A stretch of DNA of 64,000 bases from Fomitopsis serialis (taxonomy: Eukaryota > Basidiomycota > Agaricomycetes > Polyporales > Fomitopsidaceae): the NCBI RefSeq assembly GCF_022376445.1, contig NW_025955133.1, forward strand, positions 18,080 through 82,079, written 5' to 3'. Under the pieces are notes generated by a model. That model was not told the origin of the DNA and searched no databases. It worked only from the letters and a program-made list of their open reading frames with translations. This document shows, one piece after another, positions 11,200 to 22,430 of this stretch; position 1 is the first letter of the stretch; every line of letters starts with the position of its first letter. Made by a program: the position numbers and the translations under genes.

Positions 11200-12550
11200 C
11201 CGTTACATTCTCCTTCTAGTTGTGCTCGCTTTCTTGTCTGTTTGAAGTCTCGGTGTACTAAAACTGTAAGAGCCTACAAACTAGATCAAACTTCCGATAT
11301 AAACTAGATTTGTTTGTTAACAGCATTGTGGGCAGTTTCAGACGAGAGAGAGCATGGACAAGAAGTGTGATCTGTTGCTATAAGGCTTGCTCAATATAGT
11401 TCCAGTCGAGCTTGCCTATGGCCAACACTGCCAAATTCATACTCTGTCACTGTATGGATGTGATGGTTCGCTTTGAGCAATGAAACTCGTTGTCAGTTGG
11501 CCCAACATGCACATACACTCTTCGTAACTGTACTGCAGTTACACTTGATATAGACTTCGGGATGTCATGATCATATGTTCAGTACAACCTCTATCAGCAT
11601 TCAATAGTATAGAAGTACAAAGGAGTGGACAACTAGAAGATATGTACACGAACTCAATGATAGTGGTCAGAGCACCCACTAAATGCGTGAACACTCTCCA
11701 GTGTTTTGCCCTCGGACATTGCCTCGGCCATGTCCCCGAGTCACCCGAGATGGTCTCATTCTCTTTATAACTTCACCTCTGAGCCACCATATGCTATGAG
11801 ACTTTGTACCAAGCATGACTATGTGTAGTACATGGCTTGTATAGAATTCTGTGAGAATTGAACGTGGGGTGTGTTTGTCTAAGACATGCTCTCCATGTAT
11901 AACCTTCTTAGCTATCTCAAGCTATAACATTGCCAGATTGCTTCAGAGAATTGCCAGCAGCCACATGTACCATAGACACAGCATGAATACAACTTCTGTA
12001 TGTACTTGATTCAAACAATTGTCTTGCAGAAGCTGAGATTTAATCCACATGCCTCTCAATATCTCCAAACAACATGTCATTTTTGAAACATATCCTGAGA
12101 TCCTCTTCCCATACGAGCTGAGATTACACAAAGCCAAAGTGCTCTTTACATACACAACAATGAGGCTAATGGCCTACGTGAGTGGCTTCCCTAATCTACT
12201 ACATGTAGTTCCACAGCAAATACAGTAGATCAGCGAAGTATCATCATTGTCAATTGCTGCGAGCCATTCAGGAATCACTCTAACAGAACAAGGAATACCT
12301 CAGTGTCTTACCATTGTATCTCTATTTGCTGATATACAGTTACTACATGGTGTATTGCACCTCAACACCGTAATGACTGTCTATAGACACAGTCACGGTA
12401 CAAACATATATTGGACATGTTCAATAATACATCCACACCATTGGCCCCAAACCAATGAGCAAACAGCATACAGTTTTGCACGTACATACCATTCAAGTCG
12501 AGTCAAGAAACAAGATGCATACTTGCTGCCTTGTCAATGTCAAGGAGGTT
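11200..12550. other. A/T-richer stretch, no gene seen
   Basis: All six frames are broken every 20-100 codons, and no domain, RNA gene or terminal repeat is recognisable. Composition differs sharply from the GC-rich block before it. It may be an old, decayed mobile element. Confidence 0.5.
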
Positions 12551-12611
12551 ATCACGATTCAAGACGGTGAGTGTCAAGGAGGCTTCTTGACCAGTCCGCC
12601 TTGATACCTCC

Positions 12612-12875
12612 AAGGAGCTCTCCGTCTTGAGATGTCCGTCTTGAGATGTCCATCTCAACTTGTCTGTCTTGAGATGTCCGTCTTGACAATGTCCGTCTTG
12701 ACAATGTCCGTCTTGAGATGTCCGTCTTGAGAATGTCCGTCTTGAGAATGTCCGTCTTAACTTGTCAGCCTTAACTTGTCAGTCTTAACTTGTCCGTCTT
12801 AACTTGTCCGCCTTAATTTGTCCGTCTTAACTTGCCCGTTTTGATTTGTCTGTCTTCACTTGTCCGTCTTGACAC
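12612..12875. repeat. Minisatellite, ~15-19-bp TGTCCGTCTTGA unit
   Basis: Some fifteen imperfect units of TGTCCGTCTTGAGAA type. They drift from CTTGA to CTTAACT versions along the array, so neighbouring units are most alike, as expected of local slippage or unequal exchange. Confidence 0.85.
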
Positions 12876-13041
12876 CTCCAAGAAGGCTTCTTCAATATGC
12901 TCGCCATTTTGATATCCTCCTTGACACTTTCCACATTGAAACCTCATTGGTGTTTGCCCACCTAGATACCTCATTAACACGTTGGTATTGACCAAGATGA
13001 GCCAACCATTAGTTACCTTGGGTCAAGAAGGTCTTAGTGAG

Positions 13042-13085
13042 TAAGAAGGTCAAGAAGGTCAAGAAGGTCAAGAAGGTCCAAGAAG
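13042..13085. repeat. 9-bp tandem repeat AAGAAGGTC
   Basis: Five units of AAGAAGGTC, the last with one inserted C, leading straight into the 84-bp array. Confidence 0.85.
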
Positions 13086-13507
13086 GTCGGCTGAGTCAAG
13101 ACGGATATCGGCCAGGAAAGATACCTCAGCTGATGCTCGGCTCATGCATTGTCTTGGGTGAGACAAGACAGTCGGCTGAATCCAGACAGTGGTCGGCTGC
13201 AAACCTTCTCCAACCGACGGTCGGATAGTGCATTGTCTTGGGTGAGACAAGAATGGTCGGCTGAATCAAGACAGTGGTCGGCTACAGATTTTCTCCAGCC
13301 GAGAGTCGGATAGTGCATCGTCTTGGGCGAGACAAGAAGGTCGGCTGGATCAAGACGGTGGTCGGCTGCAAAAGCTTTGCAGCCGACGGTCGGATAGTGC
13401 ATCGTCTTGGGCGAGACAAGAAGGTCGGCTGAATCAAGGCGGTGGTCGGCTACAGATTTTCTCCAGCCGAGAGTCGGATAGTGCATTGTCTTGGGCGAGA
13501 CAGAATG
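13086..13507. repeat. 84/85-bp tandem repeat, five units
   Basis: Units start at 13086, 13171, 13256, 13340 and 13424, each opening with GTCGGCTG and containing a GTCTTGGGYGAGACAAGA segment. The units are similar in length and sequence with no unique spacers between them. The array abuts, and partly underlies, the 3' end of the retrotransposon reading frame. Confidence 0.9.
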
Positions 13508-16500
13508 GTCAGCTGGGTGAGAATGTCTGGGGCAGCCAATCGTCCCACGCACCGCCTTGCCCGCCTTGTGCCGCTTTGCCCGCCTTGCGCTCGGCCGACT
13601 TGATCACCTTCCATGAGACAGTTGCGGTCGGCCGAGGTCGGCCCATCCCATCCCATTCCATGAGACTGCGCGTCGGCTGTACCATGACCTTCCATGAGAC
13701 AGCTGAATGGGCTCAAATCGAGACGTAAAACCGGGACACTACCCACTAAAAAACCTTTGCACTTTGTCCAGTCGTCCGGGAGCGCTAGTTCATCGTGGAT
13801 CGTACTATTCCACGTTGCGATCACGAGTTCGGAGTTGCGCGCCAACTTTTCGAACTTCCTCTGAGTTGCGGCAACATCTATTAGGAGACGGTTGTTCAAT
13901 GTGTAGGCGAGGCGTCGTCGGATTTGTTGGTCATTATGCTCCCAGCCTGGCTCATCAGAGTGGCCGATGACTCTTTCACAGCGGAGTTTCCAGATGAGGT
14001 GAGAGGCCTCCGAAATCAGGATCCGCCAGAGGCGTGTCGCGCCAATCCTGACACGGCTTTTCTGATCTGTCCAGAGCTTCAGTCCGAGAGAGTGGACGTC
14101 GAGGATGGAGATGGCCGGCCAAGGAAGGCCCTTCTTCTTCCACAGTGTGGCAATTATATGCCAGATAAGTTCTTGACCGGTTGCCGTGCAGTCAAAAAGG
14201 ATATGGGACGGCGTCTCAAGAAGGCCGCAGAAACTACAGTTCGCGCGGGTGGTGTAGTTGGTGATCTTGAGCCAGTAAGGCCCGCATCGTAATGCACCAT
14301 GTACACTTTTCCACAGGAAGATCGAAAAAGCTCGGCTGAAGTCCCGGTGGCGCAAGCTAGTCCATAGTGCGCTGTCCGAGAGGGTGCCCATACTAGCAGC
14401 GTTGTGAGTCCGTAGTGCATCAATATTCTTGGCCGTAACTGCGCGTACAGGTGCAGCAGTCCAGGCAATGATACCTTTGTAGGCCAGGGCTTGGGTTAGA
14501 GAGCAAAGTCGAGCTCCAGAGACGTCGAAGCGGGGGTCGCGTGCCAGGTCAATCGGGCCCGTCTGGGGGAGGGAAGGTTGAAGCGCGTTGGACATATATT
14601 GCCGTGCGGACTCAAGGGCCTTCCAGAGGTGGGGTGTTGTGATTTTTCCGAAGGAGGTGGGAGCACAGCGTTGACGCAATCTGTTCAGGAGGGCCCGCAT
14701 ATAGTCAGAAGAGGCGACATCAATCCAGCCTTGGTCTTCCCATAGCGGGGTCTTGTCGAAGAGGAGCTCAACCAGGTCATCCGAGGGGCTGAGGAAGTGC
14801 AGAGGGGCATCAAGCGGCGTGACGTTCACAGCGTAGATTGCCGCGACGAGGTCGGCGGGGACTTCCGAATGTGTGGAGGCGTCTCGTATTGGCCAGAGAG
14901 TTACGTTCCGCGGGTCTGCCACTCCGAACCATACAGCATGCAAGGGTGGAGGGGTAGTAGGCGGATCGTTTTCAGCACGCCCTGCAGGGTTGGGTAGAGT
15001 GCGGAAGAGAAATACCGTTGTGGCTTCTTCCGGTACTACTCTTCCGGGGCGCATGCGGTGTGACGGGGGCCATGTTGTGGAGTTTAAGGTGGTGAAAGCG
15101 CGGAAGGACTCCGAGAGGCCGCCGCGAGCCGTGACGGATGGATCAAAAACGAGGGTGTCGCCCTCGTCAACGTTTGCCCCGAGGTTCTTGGAACGTCGCC
15201 TGGTTGTAAGTGTGAGTCCATCATTATGGGTTGAGGATAAGGGGTTCCACTTGGGTCCAATCTCACTAAGGAGACGGAAAGCGGCGTCGCGGCACTTTGC
15301 TGGGTGGGTGCAGCCGCGCACACGCGAGAGTGCGCATTCGGGGCAGGGGCAGTTGTTCGTGCCCCAGAGCGGCATCCGGTTCGGAGGTGAGTTGCCACAG
15401 GTGAATTGGGTTAGTTTGAGAAGGTCAGTGACGAGGGCGATATCGTGGTGGTCTCGCAGGCAGTCACTGATCTTAGTGTTGTTTAGCTTGCGTAAGACCT
15501 TGGTGGCTCCAATATGGTACCAGATCGGCAGCTGGGTCTTAAGCGACTGTTCTACCCTCAGGGCTTCGAGGTGTACGCCGTATTTACGGCCTACGGAGAG
15601 CATGTCCCGTATGTACCACGGGAGGCCTGACCTAGCATGGAGTGCCGGACTCCAGTTCTGGAGGTAAGTGTTGATTTGGGCTTTGGCTCGTATCGCGCCT
15701 GCGTCGCGTGTCGCGTGTTTGCTTATGATGGCGTCCATAGCGAAAGCCCAGACCGGACGGTCGCTATCCAGAGTGAGGTAGCGGCGGAGCCACATGAGGT
15801 TAATAGCCTCGTTCCGTGCTTTGATATCCAGGAGGCCGAGGCCACCTTGCTTGACAGGCTTGTGGAGGGTGCAAAGGTTTATAGGAGGGATTGTATCGCT
15901 GCCCCACATGAACACGCGGATGGCCTTCGTGAGTTCTGCTTCGATGGAGGGTGGCATGCCCTGTACTACCGTTAAATACTGGGAGATGCCGCCCGGCCCC
16001 ATCTGTACAATATGGCGTTTCCCTAGCATGGATGGTCTGCATTTGCCCCATCGGTCAAGGAAGGTGTGTATCTTTTGGAGAGCTGGAGCCCAAACGCCAA
16101 CTTGGCTGACAGTGTTGCCTATCCATGCACCTAGAATTCGCACAGGTTCGCCGTCGGAAGCTATTCTGACATGTGGAGGGATGGGTGCAGAAGCAGGATC
16201 GGTGGGGTTCAGGCAACGAGTTGTGAGCACAGAATGGCGGTAGGATTCTGATCCAACGGGGATGACTTCGGTTTTTCCGTCATTGAATTTGGCGCGGGAT
16301 GCTGTACACCAGTCAGAGAGTACACGCCAGAGCTGATCCCAGTCGTCATCCTGGTGCAGGAATGTGGATGTGTCATCTGCAAAGAGCTTCGTCACGAGCC
16401 GATCAGCCGCGCCGGGTATGTGGAAGCCATGGATGTCTGACCGACGAAGGGAGGAGGCGAGAGGTTCAATCGCCAGGTCAAAGAGTAGACAGGATAGAGG

Positions 16501-17229
16501 GTCACCTTGTCGGACGCCTCGGGTTACCCGGAAGCGAGAGCTAGACTCTCCATTGATAATGACTTGGGTATGTGCGTTCGCATATAGGGCTTTCACTTTG
16601 TTGATAAAACGGCGAGGAAGGCGAAGGGCGTCCAGCGTGCGCCATAGATAGGTGTGGTCTATTTTATCATATGCTTTTTCTTGGTCGAGGGCAACGATGA
16701 CTCCGTTGTCGTCGACAGCTTCAGCATAATCGACGAGGACTCGACAAGTTTGGGTTTGATCCTCGATGTGACGACCCGGGACAAAACCTGCCTGATCGCT
16801 ATGGATGAGCTTGTCGGCAACTTGGCCGAGACGAGTGGTGAGAGCCTTCGTGTAGATTTTGTAATCTGAATTCAGGAGGGTGATGGGTCGGTAGTTACTG
16901 ATCTCGCGCCTGTCTCCCTTTTTGTATAGGGGACACATCCATCCGTCTGCAAAATTATTGTCTGGGGTCACGCCGTACCGCTCGATGTCATTGAAGACGA
17001 GAGTGAGGTAATCAAGACTATTATATGCTCCTTCCGAGGAGTCACCTTTCGCAAGGGCGGACCAAAATTCGTATGGGATACCATCAAGGCCAGTGGCGCG
17101 GCCGGTTTGAGTACTGCGTAGGGCTTGCTTCACCTCGTCTCGGCTGACGTCACACGACAGGAGTTCGAGGTCTTCTCGGTCTAAGGAGGAGGGTAGTTCA
17201 GACAGGATGTTCGCCATCGCGGCCTCTTG
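13450..17229 (-). CDS. LINE ORF2, 3' part: reverse transcriptase and C-terminal zinc knuckle
   Basis: About 1,260 codons without a stop. Reverse-transcriptase motifs occur in order: SNYRPITLLNSDYKI, DQAGFVPGRHI, a catalytic ALDQEKAYDKID segment, RGVRQGDPLSCLLFDLAIE, and the FADDTS box with the catalytic aspartates. Near the C-terminus is C-x2-C-x7-H-x4-C (CSFCGLLETPSHILFDC), the usual zinc knuckle downstream of LINE reverse transcriptases. No RNase H domain was recognised. The endonuclease half lies beyond the copia insertion (22908-24544) in the same frame. The final ~90 codons, past about 13740, run into flanking repeats and are probably not native. Confidence 0.88.
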   Translation of the reverse strand, partial: QEAAMANILSELPSSLDREDLELLSCDVSRDEVKQALRSTQTGRATGLDGIPYEFWSALAKGDSSEGAYNSLDYLTLVFNDIERYGVTPDNNFADGWMCPLYKKGDRREISNYRPITLLNSDYKIYTKALTTRLGQVADKLIHSDQAGFVPGRHIEDQTQTCRVLVDYAEAVDDNGVIVALDQEKAYDKIDHTYLWRTLDALRLPRRFINKVKALYANAHTQVIINGESSSRFRVTRGVRQGDPLSCLLFDLAIEPLASSLRRSDIHGFHIPGAADRLVTKLFADDTSTFLHQDDDWDQLWRVLSDWCTASRAKFNDGKTEVIPVGSESYRHSVLTTRCLNPTDPASAPIPPHVRIASDGEPVRILGAWIGNTVSQVGVWAPALQKIHTFLDRWGKCRPSMLGKRHIVQMGPGGISQYLTVVQGMPPSIEAELTKAIRVFMWGSDTIPPINLCTLHKPVKQGGLGLLDIKARNEAINLMWLRRYLTLDSDRPVWAFAMDAIISKHATRDAGAIRAKAQINTYLQNWSPALHARSGLPWYIRDMLSVGRKYGVHLEALRVEQSLKTQLPIWYHIGATKVLRKLNNTKISDCLRDHHDIALVTDLLKLTQFTCGNSPPNRMPLWGTNNCPCPECALSRVRGCTHPAKCRDAAFRLLSEIGPKWNPLSSTHNDGLTLTTRRRSKNLGANVDEGDTLVFDPSVTARGGLSESFRAFTTLNSTTWPPSHRMRPGRVVPEEATTVFLFRTLPNPAGRAENDPPTTPPPLHAVWFGVADPRNVTLWPIRDASTHSEVPADLVAAIYAVNVTPLDAPLHFLSPSDDLVELLFDKTPLWEDQGWIDVASSDYMRALLNRLRQRCAPTSFGKITTPHLWKALESARQYMSNALQPSLPQTGPIDLARDPRFDVSGARLCSLTQALAYKGIIAWTAAPVRAVTAKNIDALRTHNAASMGTLSDSALWTSLRHRDFSRAFSIFLWKSVHGALRCGPYWLKITNYTTRANCSFCGLLETPSHILFDCTATGQELIWHIIATLWKKKGLPWPAISILDVHSLGLKLWTDQKSRVRIGATRLWRILISEASHLIWKLRCERVIGHSDEPGWEHNDQQIRRRLAYTLNNRLLIDVAATQRKFEKLARNSELVIATWNSTIHDELALPDDWTKCKGFLVGSVPVLRLDLSPFSCLMEGHGTADAQSHGMGWDGPTSADRNCLMEGDQVGRAQGGQSGTRRARRCVGRLAAPDILTQLTILSRPRQCTIRLSAGENL

Positions 17230-17234
17230 GGCTG
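17230..17234. repeat. Target-site duplication GGCTG, left copy
   Basis: GGCTG immediately before the left LTR matches GGCTG immediately after the right LTR (22908-22912). A five-base duplication is normal for Ty1/copia integration. Confidence 0.9.
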
Positions 17235-17698
17235 TAACGCAACAACAGTGGCGAGCACGGTCGTCGGGCTGTACACAGTCAAGACGACGGTCACCCTCAG
17301 TTCGTGCTCGGGATAGCAAGACTACGTTGTATTAAAGCATACCTGTACACAGTCAAGACGACGGCTACGAGAGGTAGTGTAAGTGACTGTGTGCAGGACG
17401 AGACAAACTAACTAACTCACCCTCAGTTCGTGCTCGGGATAGCAAGACTGAGGGCGATGGGCGTACGAGCGAGGGTATAAGTGGGCGAGCGAGTCAGGCA
17501 GGAACAGGAACGAGATGGACTATCAATGTCCTCGTATGGTAATGAATGTACGGGTGCGCACGGCGGACGCGGCGGGATAAGAGAACGGACGGGCGCATCG
17601 GACAGCGCGTAAGCAAAGGTACATAAAAGAAAGATAGCGGGTATACGAGGAGGCCGGAAAGCCGGTTGAGTACGACGTACGGATCGTTTGCTCCAACA
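17235..17698 (-). repeat. 3' LTR of the copia element
   Basis: 464 bp, reading TGTTGG..GCGTTA in element orientation. Compared with the other LTR it shows two adjacent substitutions, a 1-nt indel and a 4-nt indel, all in the 110 bp nearest the plus-strand left end; the rest appears identical. The LTR itself contains two short duplicated segments (around GTACACAGTCAAGACGACGG and CAGTTCGTGCTCGGGATAGC). Confidence 0.93.
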
Positions 17699-17707
17699 CT
17701 CCCCCTC
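17699..17707 (-). other. Polypurine tract
   Basis: GAGGGGGAG on the minus strand directly abuts the 3' LTR, the position and composition of the plus-strand primer of LTR retrotransposons. Confidence 0.8.
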
Positions 17708-17711
17708 GATC

Positions 17712-20700
17712 CTACAGGAGTCCAAGCGCAACAGCGAAATGTTTGACCTTCGGGCTCGGAAGCGCCTTGGTAAGAGTGTCGGCGATCATCTCGTCAGTAG
17801 GGCAATACGAGAGTTTCATCTTCTTGTCTTGGATGATCCAGCGAATGAAGTGGAAACGAATGTCGATGTGCTTCGTGCGAGCGTGATACTGATGGTCCTG
17901 GGTGAGCGAGATGGCGGACATGTTGTCGGATTTGAGAGGGACGGGCTCGGTGAAGGGGCGGAAGACCTGTCCGATGAGCGAGCGAAGCCAGAGGGCCTCC
18001 TTCGACGCATGAGTAATGGCAACATACTCAGACTCGGTCGTCGACAGGGAGATCAGCTCCTGGCGTTTCGACGCCCAAGAGACAGCCCCACCGTCGATGA
18101 TAAACGCGTACCCAGAGACCGCCTTGCGATCTTCGTGCGTCGACCCATCTGCGTCGGTATAGCCAACGAGATCCAGCGAGGTCGCACCATAGGTAAGCTT
18201 CAGCGTCTTCGTGCCAGCGAGGTACCGAAAGACTCGCTTCACAGCCTCCCAGTGTGCTCGACCAGGGTTCTGCGAGAAACGCGCGAGGATCGACACGGCG
18301 TAGGTGATGTCGGGGCGGGTCCCTAGTGAGGCGTACATGAGAGAACCGACAGCCTCGCGGTACGGGATGTTGCGCATCTCCGCAGTCTCGGCGGGCGTCT
18401 GCGGCGACTGCGTAGTGGAGAGCTGGACGTGCGGGTCCATTGGCGAGGAAACAGGTCGCGCATCTTCGAGGTTGTATCGGCGGAGGATTGACTCGATGTA
18501 GCTGACCTGGGACAACGACAGGGTGTGTGCCTCACGGTCGCGCTGGACCGCGAAACCTAAGATCCAGTGGATCTCGCCCTCGTCGGTGATCTGAAAATCC
18601 TTACGCAAGTTCGTTTTCACCTCGTCCATTAGACCGACTGACGCAACAATCGTCAGGTCGTCGACGTGCACGCCCATCGCAATGAGCTTGCCACGCTCCG
18701 AGCGATAGAAGACGGCCTGGTCCACGTCGCACGGGGACATGCGGAGGCGGTCCTTCAAAACACTTCGAAGTTTCCTGTGCCAGCTTCGGGCGCTCTGGCG
18801 AAGTCCGTACAGCGGGCGCAGCAGACGGAGCGCCAGGGTCTTATCCTCGGTGAGTTTCAAACCAGGCGGCATAGGCGGCAGCGACATGTAGATGACCTCA
18901 TCTTCTTCGAATTCACCATTCAGGTAAGCACTTTTTATGTCGACCTGGTGGACATCGAAGTCGTGACGCGCCGCAAAGGCTAGCAGGGTGCGAATGGACG
19001 CCATCCGAGCGACAGGCGCGTAGGTGTCGAAGAAGTCAACCCCTGGCACCTGTGAGAACCCCGAGCCACAAGACGTGCACGGTAGCGGTACACGCTTCCG
19101 GCCGCGTCCTTCTTCGCATGAAACACCCATCGGCAACTCACGATGTTCGCGCCCGGCGGGGGCCGTTTGAGACGCCAGGTGCCGTGCGATTCAAGCGCAC
19201 GAACTTCCTCACGCATCGCCTCCCACCAACGCTCTTTCTCCGGCCGTCTCTCGACCTCTGCAACTGACTGCGGGTCCAAGCCCTCAGCCTCGGCGACGTG
19301 TGCAGCCATGGCGGTGCCGCTCAGCTCTTCAACGAGCTCGGCGACCAGGGCTTGAGCAGGGGCATCCTCTGCAGGGAGCTGGACACCGCGCGGTACGTCG
19401 TCCGCGCTCTTGCCCTCGAGAATGTCGCTGACCTTTTGCGACGGCTTTCGCACACGTACCGGCCGCGGCGCTGGCGGCGGTTCGAGCGTCTTCGGGGCCG
19501 ACGGCGGGGTGGATGGCTCGGTCGCGATGGGAGGCTCCTGCTCGCCAGCAGAGCTCTCCTCATCAGCGTCGGATTCGGGCTTGTCATCAGGCTCCGACTC
19601 CCCCTCAAGCTCGACATCCTCGGTGACGACAGGAGGGGCATCCGCTTTGCCAAAGCGGATGTTGCGCTCGACTGTTATGCGCCGACCCTCAGGCCAGTAC
19701 ACCCGGTGTCCCTTGCTCTGGGCGTCGTACCCGACCCAGCGCGCCGCCTTCGCGCGCTCGCCAACCTTTCCAGTCGACGTGTCGTGTACCCACACCACTG
19801 TACCCCACACTGGCAGTCCAGTCAGTCGCGGCGGGTGTCCGTTGGCAGCCTCGAACGGTGTCTTACCGTCGAGCGCCTTCGTCGACGTGCGGTTCTTCAA
19901 CCAGACCGCGTGCATCACGGCCTCGCCCCAGAGGAACGCCGGGAGTTCCGCCGCGATCAACATCGCGCGGGTCTTCTCCATCAACGTGCGGTTCAGGCGT
20001 TCCGACACGCCGGCCTCCTCGTGCGTATCGTGCACAGATAGCTTGTGTGCGATGCCACGAGCTTCAAGGTGAGCTTTAAATTCGTCGCTCAGGTACTCTC
20101 CACCACGATCAGTGTTCAGGCTTTGATGCGCTTGCCGTGATGGTTTTCGAGCCAGGCTTCGCACGCCTTGAATGCTGTGAACGACTCACTCTTCAGCCGC
20201 AGCAGATAGAGTAGCGTCCATCGTGTCGCATCGTCGGTGAAGGTGATGTAGAACTTCCGACCTCCGATTGTAGTGGTACGGGCTGCACCCCACAGGTCCG
20301 AATGTATCTCCTCCCCCATCTCCTCCGCACGCTGACCTTCGCGTACAGCAGGAACGTGCTTGCGGTCAGCTTCGCGCGCGTGCACACATCACATGTCTCC
20401 GGCTCGTCGGAGGGCACCAGGGCACCCCCAGGATATGACCACTCGACACAAGCTCACGGATGGCGCGTGGCGCGATATGGCCTAGGCGACGATGTAGGTC
20501 CATGACAGTGAGTTTCTCAACTGAGGCAGCGGCATTGGCTGAACCGTCCACGCGTGTGCGCGTTACCATGTAGAGACCGCGGGACTTCGGGATGGTGCCC
20601 ACAGCACGTCCGTCCTTGTCGGCGATGATGCACTTCCCACTGGCGAACGTGGTGGTGTATCCGGCGTCGTCGATACGGCCAATCGATACAAGATTAAAAC

Positions 20701-21460
20701 CGAGAGCGGGCGTGTACAACACCCGTGTCAGGCGGATCGGCGAACGAGGCGATGGGTCGTTCGGCACAAAGACAACCATGTCACCGACTCCAGTAGCCTG
20801 GAACTGCTGCTGGTTGGCAGCGTTCAACGTCTGCGGCTTCGTCTCGTGGAAGGTAAGGAAGTCTTCTCGATATGGCGACATATGGTGACTCGCCCCAGAA
20901 TCATAGAGGTCAACGATGGTAGATTCGGTAGCGACGAATGCGCTAGCAGGAGCAGCAGTAATATACACATTGTCGGGATCCTCGGGTTCATCAACCGGAT
21001 CCTCCAACAGACGAAGCTCCTCCTCGACAGCTCGCATCCAGGTGGCGATGGTTACAGGCTCGGGTCCGGCATCAGTCGCGACCCAGACGTCTTCGACCCA
21101 GCGTGCAACAACAGCAGCTCGAGCGGCAACAGGCACAGAGTCGGGGGCAGGCATGTCCAACTCGTCGTTATCCGCAGGTAGGTCGTTGCGTACAGACCCG
21201 GAGTCGCTCGAAGCTGACACTGTCTGCAGGGATGGCATCGAGTCCGTGTCCGACACTTCGGTAAGTCCGGTGATGTCGGAGCGAGCATCGTCGTCGAACA
21301 ACTCGGGCAGTGTGCCTTCGTCAGAGGAAGCGAGCGAGGGAACGTAGGCGGACCACGCGCCAGCAACCTCGTCGAGCGATGCGACAGCCGCAGCCGCAGC
21401 CGCAGCCGCGTTGGCAGCGCCGTCCTTGCCCTTCGCGGGTTTGGACTTCGAGCAGCAGGC
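17712..21460 (-). pseudogene. Copia pol: protease, integrase, reverse transcriptase, RNase H (frameshifted)
   Basis: Open pieces at 21301-20366, 20385-20116, 20164-18980 and 19136-17712 continue one another with one-base shifts. Landmarks in order: aspartic protease DSGASHHM; GAG-pre-integrase HRRLGH and CDVCTRAK, the HHCC zinc site; integrase core with SDLWG and NTDRGGEYLSDEF; reverse transcriptase DVHQVDIKSAYLNG and the active-site VHVDDL; RNase H with VGYTDADGST, STTESEY and KHIDIRFHFIR. Frame breaks lie near 21452, 20400, 20375, 20118 and 19060. At 20118 the AAA run is one base short of the conserved reading. The final open piece, 474 codons, is undamaged through RNase H. Confidence 0.9.
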
Positions 21461-22350
21461 TTAGGCGTACCAGATGAGTCACCACTCTTCGCGCCATTCT
21501 CCTTCGGACTCGGGCACTGATCCTGGCGATGGCCCTTCCCTCCGCAGTTCCAGCAAACACCCACGGGCTTCTGAGGTCCACGACCGCGACCCTTCGGCTT
21601 CTCCGTCGACATGACGCTGGCAGCGACGCCGGCGTCTTTCTGCTTGGCCTTGGCCTTCAGGTTTCCACTAAAACGACGGTCCCACTCTTCCAGCGCGATC
21701 TCCATCAGAGAGTCTGCGTCGAGGGCAGGGGCTTCTTCCGTCGGTGCGTCGGCGAGTAGCGGAGCGATCGGCGTGGTCTGGAAGCGACGGGCGAACTTCG
21801 CGGTGGCAGAGATTTGAGACACGAAGGTCGACAACTCCTCGGGAAGGAAGTTGATGACCAAGGCAGCGTATTCGGCATCGCTAACCTTAATATCGTTTGT
21901 CAGAAGCTCCTCGTACTTGACGCGCAGGCGATCAAGCTCGGTATGGAGGTTCGCGCCAGATGTCGCACGCATAGTCAAGAACTGGGTGCGAAGGTTCGCA
22001 CGTATGAGCATCGACTTCGAGGTGAACTCCTGGACGATGGCGGCCCAGATGGCAGCCGCCGTCTCCTTCCGGGCGTGCTTCGTGAAGGTAATGTCGGGGA
22101 GTTTCTGAGTGAGGAGGTACATCGCTAACGACTCCTTCTTCGCCCAGGCTGTGAAGGTCGTCTGTTCGGCTGGTGTGACGTGTGCGGCATCGGCAGGGGT
22201 CGGGCGTGGCGACGTCCCATCGAAGTGGTCCCATGCGTCCTTTTGCTTCACGGCGATTTGGAAGCGTTGACGGAAGGTAAACCAATTCTTCCCCGTAGCA
22301 TCAAGCTTATCGAAAGCTGAGCTGTAGTCGGCGAGTGACGTACTCGTCAT
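21440..22350 (-). CDS. Copia gag with CCHC zinc knuckle
   Basis: The ATG at 22350 opens a gag of the UBN2 type: the N-terminal part has WFTFRQRFQIAV, a middle part has a VQEFTSKSMLIRANLRTQF-like segment, and the knuckle is CWNCGGKGHRQDQC (C-x2-C-x4-H-x4-C). It would form the particle that packages element RNA. The reading becomes nonsense after about 21450, where a one-base deletion takes the protease region out of frame. In intact copia elements gag and pol are usually one frame, so the break is a lesion rather than programmed frameshifting, though that was not tested. Confidence 0.88.
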
Positions 22351-22430
22351 AGCGGCGGCAGTGGGCTAGGACGGGTAGGGAAGGAATGGGCAAGTGAGGC
22401 GAGCAAAGGTGAGTCTTGTTACGGCTAGAA

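Larger units (their letters stand above)
9200..11200. repeat. GC-rich composite tandem-repeat block
   Basis: Roughly 2 kb of GC-rich sequence whose long open frames are low-complexity (Arg/Ala or Ser/Pro/His) in every frame, as expected for repeats without stop codons. Sub-blocks are 16-bp units around CGTCTTGCACACCYGC at about 9395-9520 and 11092-11180, a 24-bp unit at 10225-10320, a run of 12 G at 10211-10222, and two diverged ~300-bp direct repeats. No protein family is recognisable in any frame. A satellite-like or transposon-derived array is the most economical reading. Confidence 0.75.

Noticed and set aside
13086..13507. 84-bp repeats as a CRISPR-like array
   Set aside because: Units are contiguous with no unique spacers, and the genome is fungal; this is a minisatellite.
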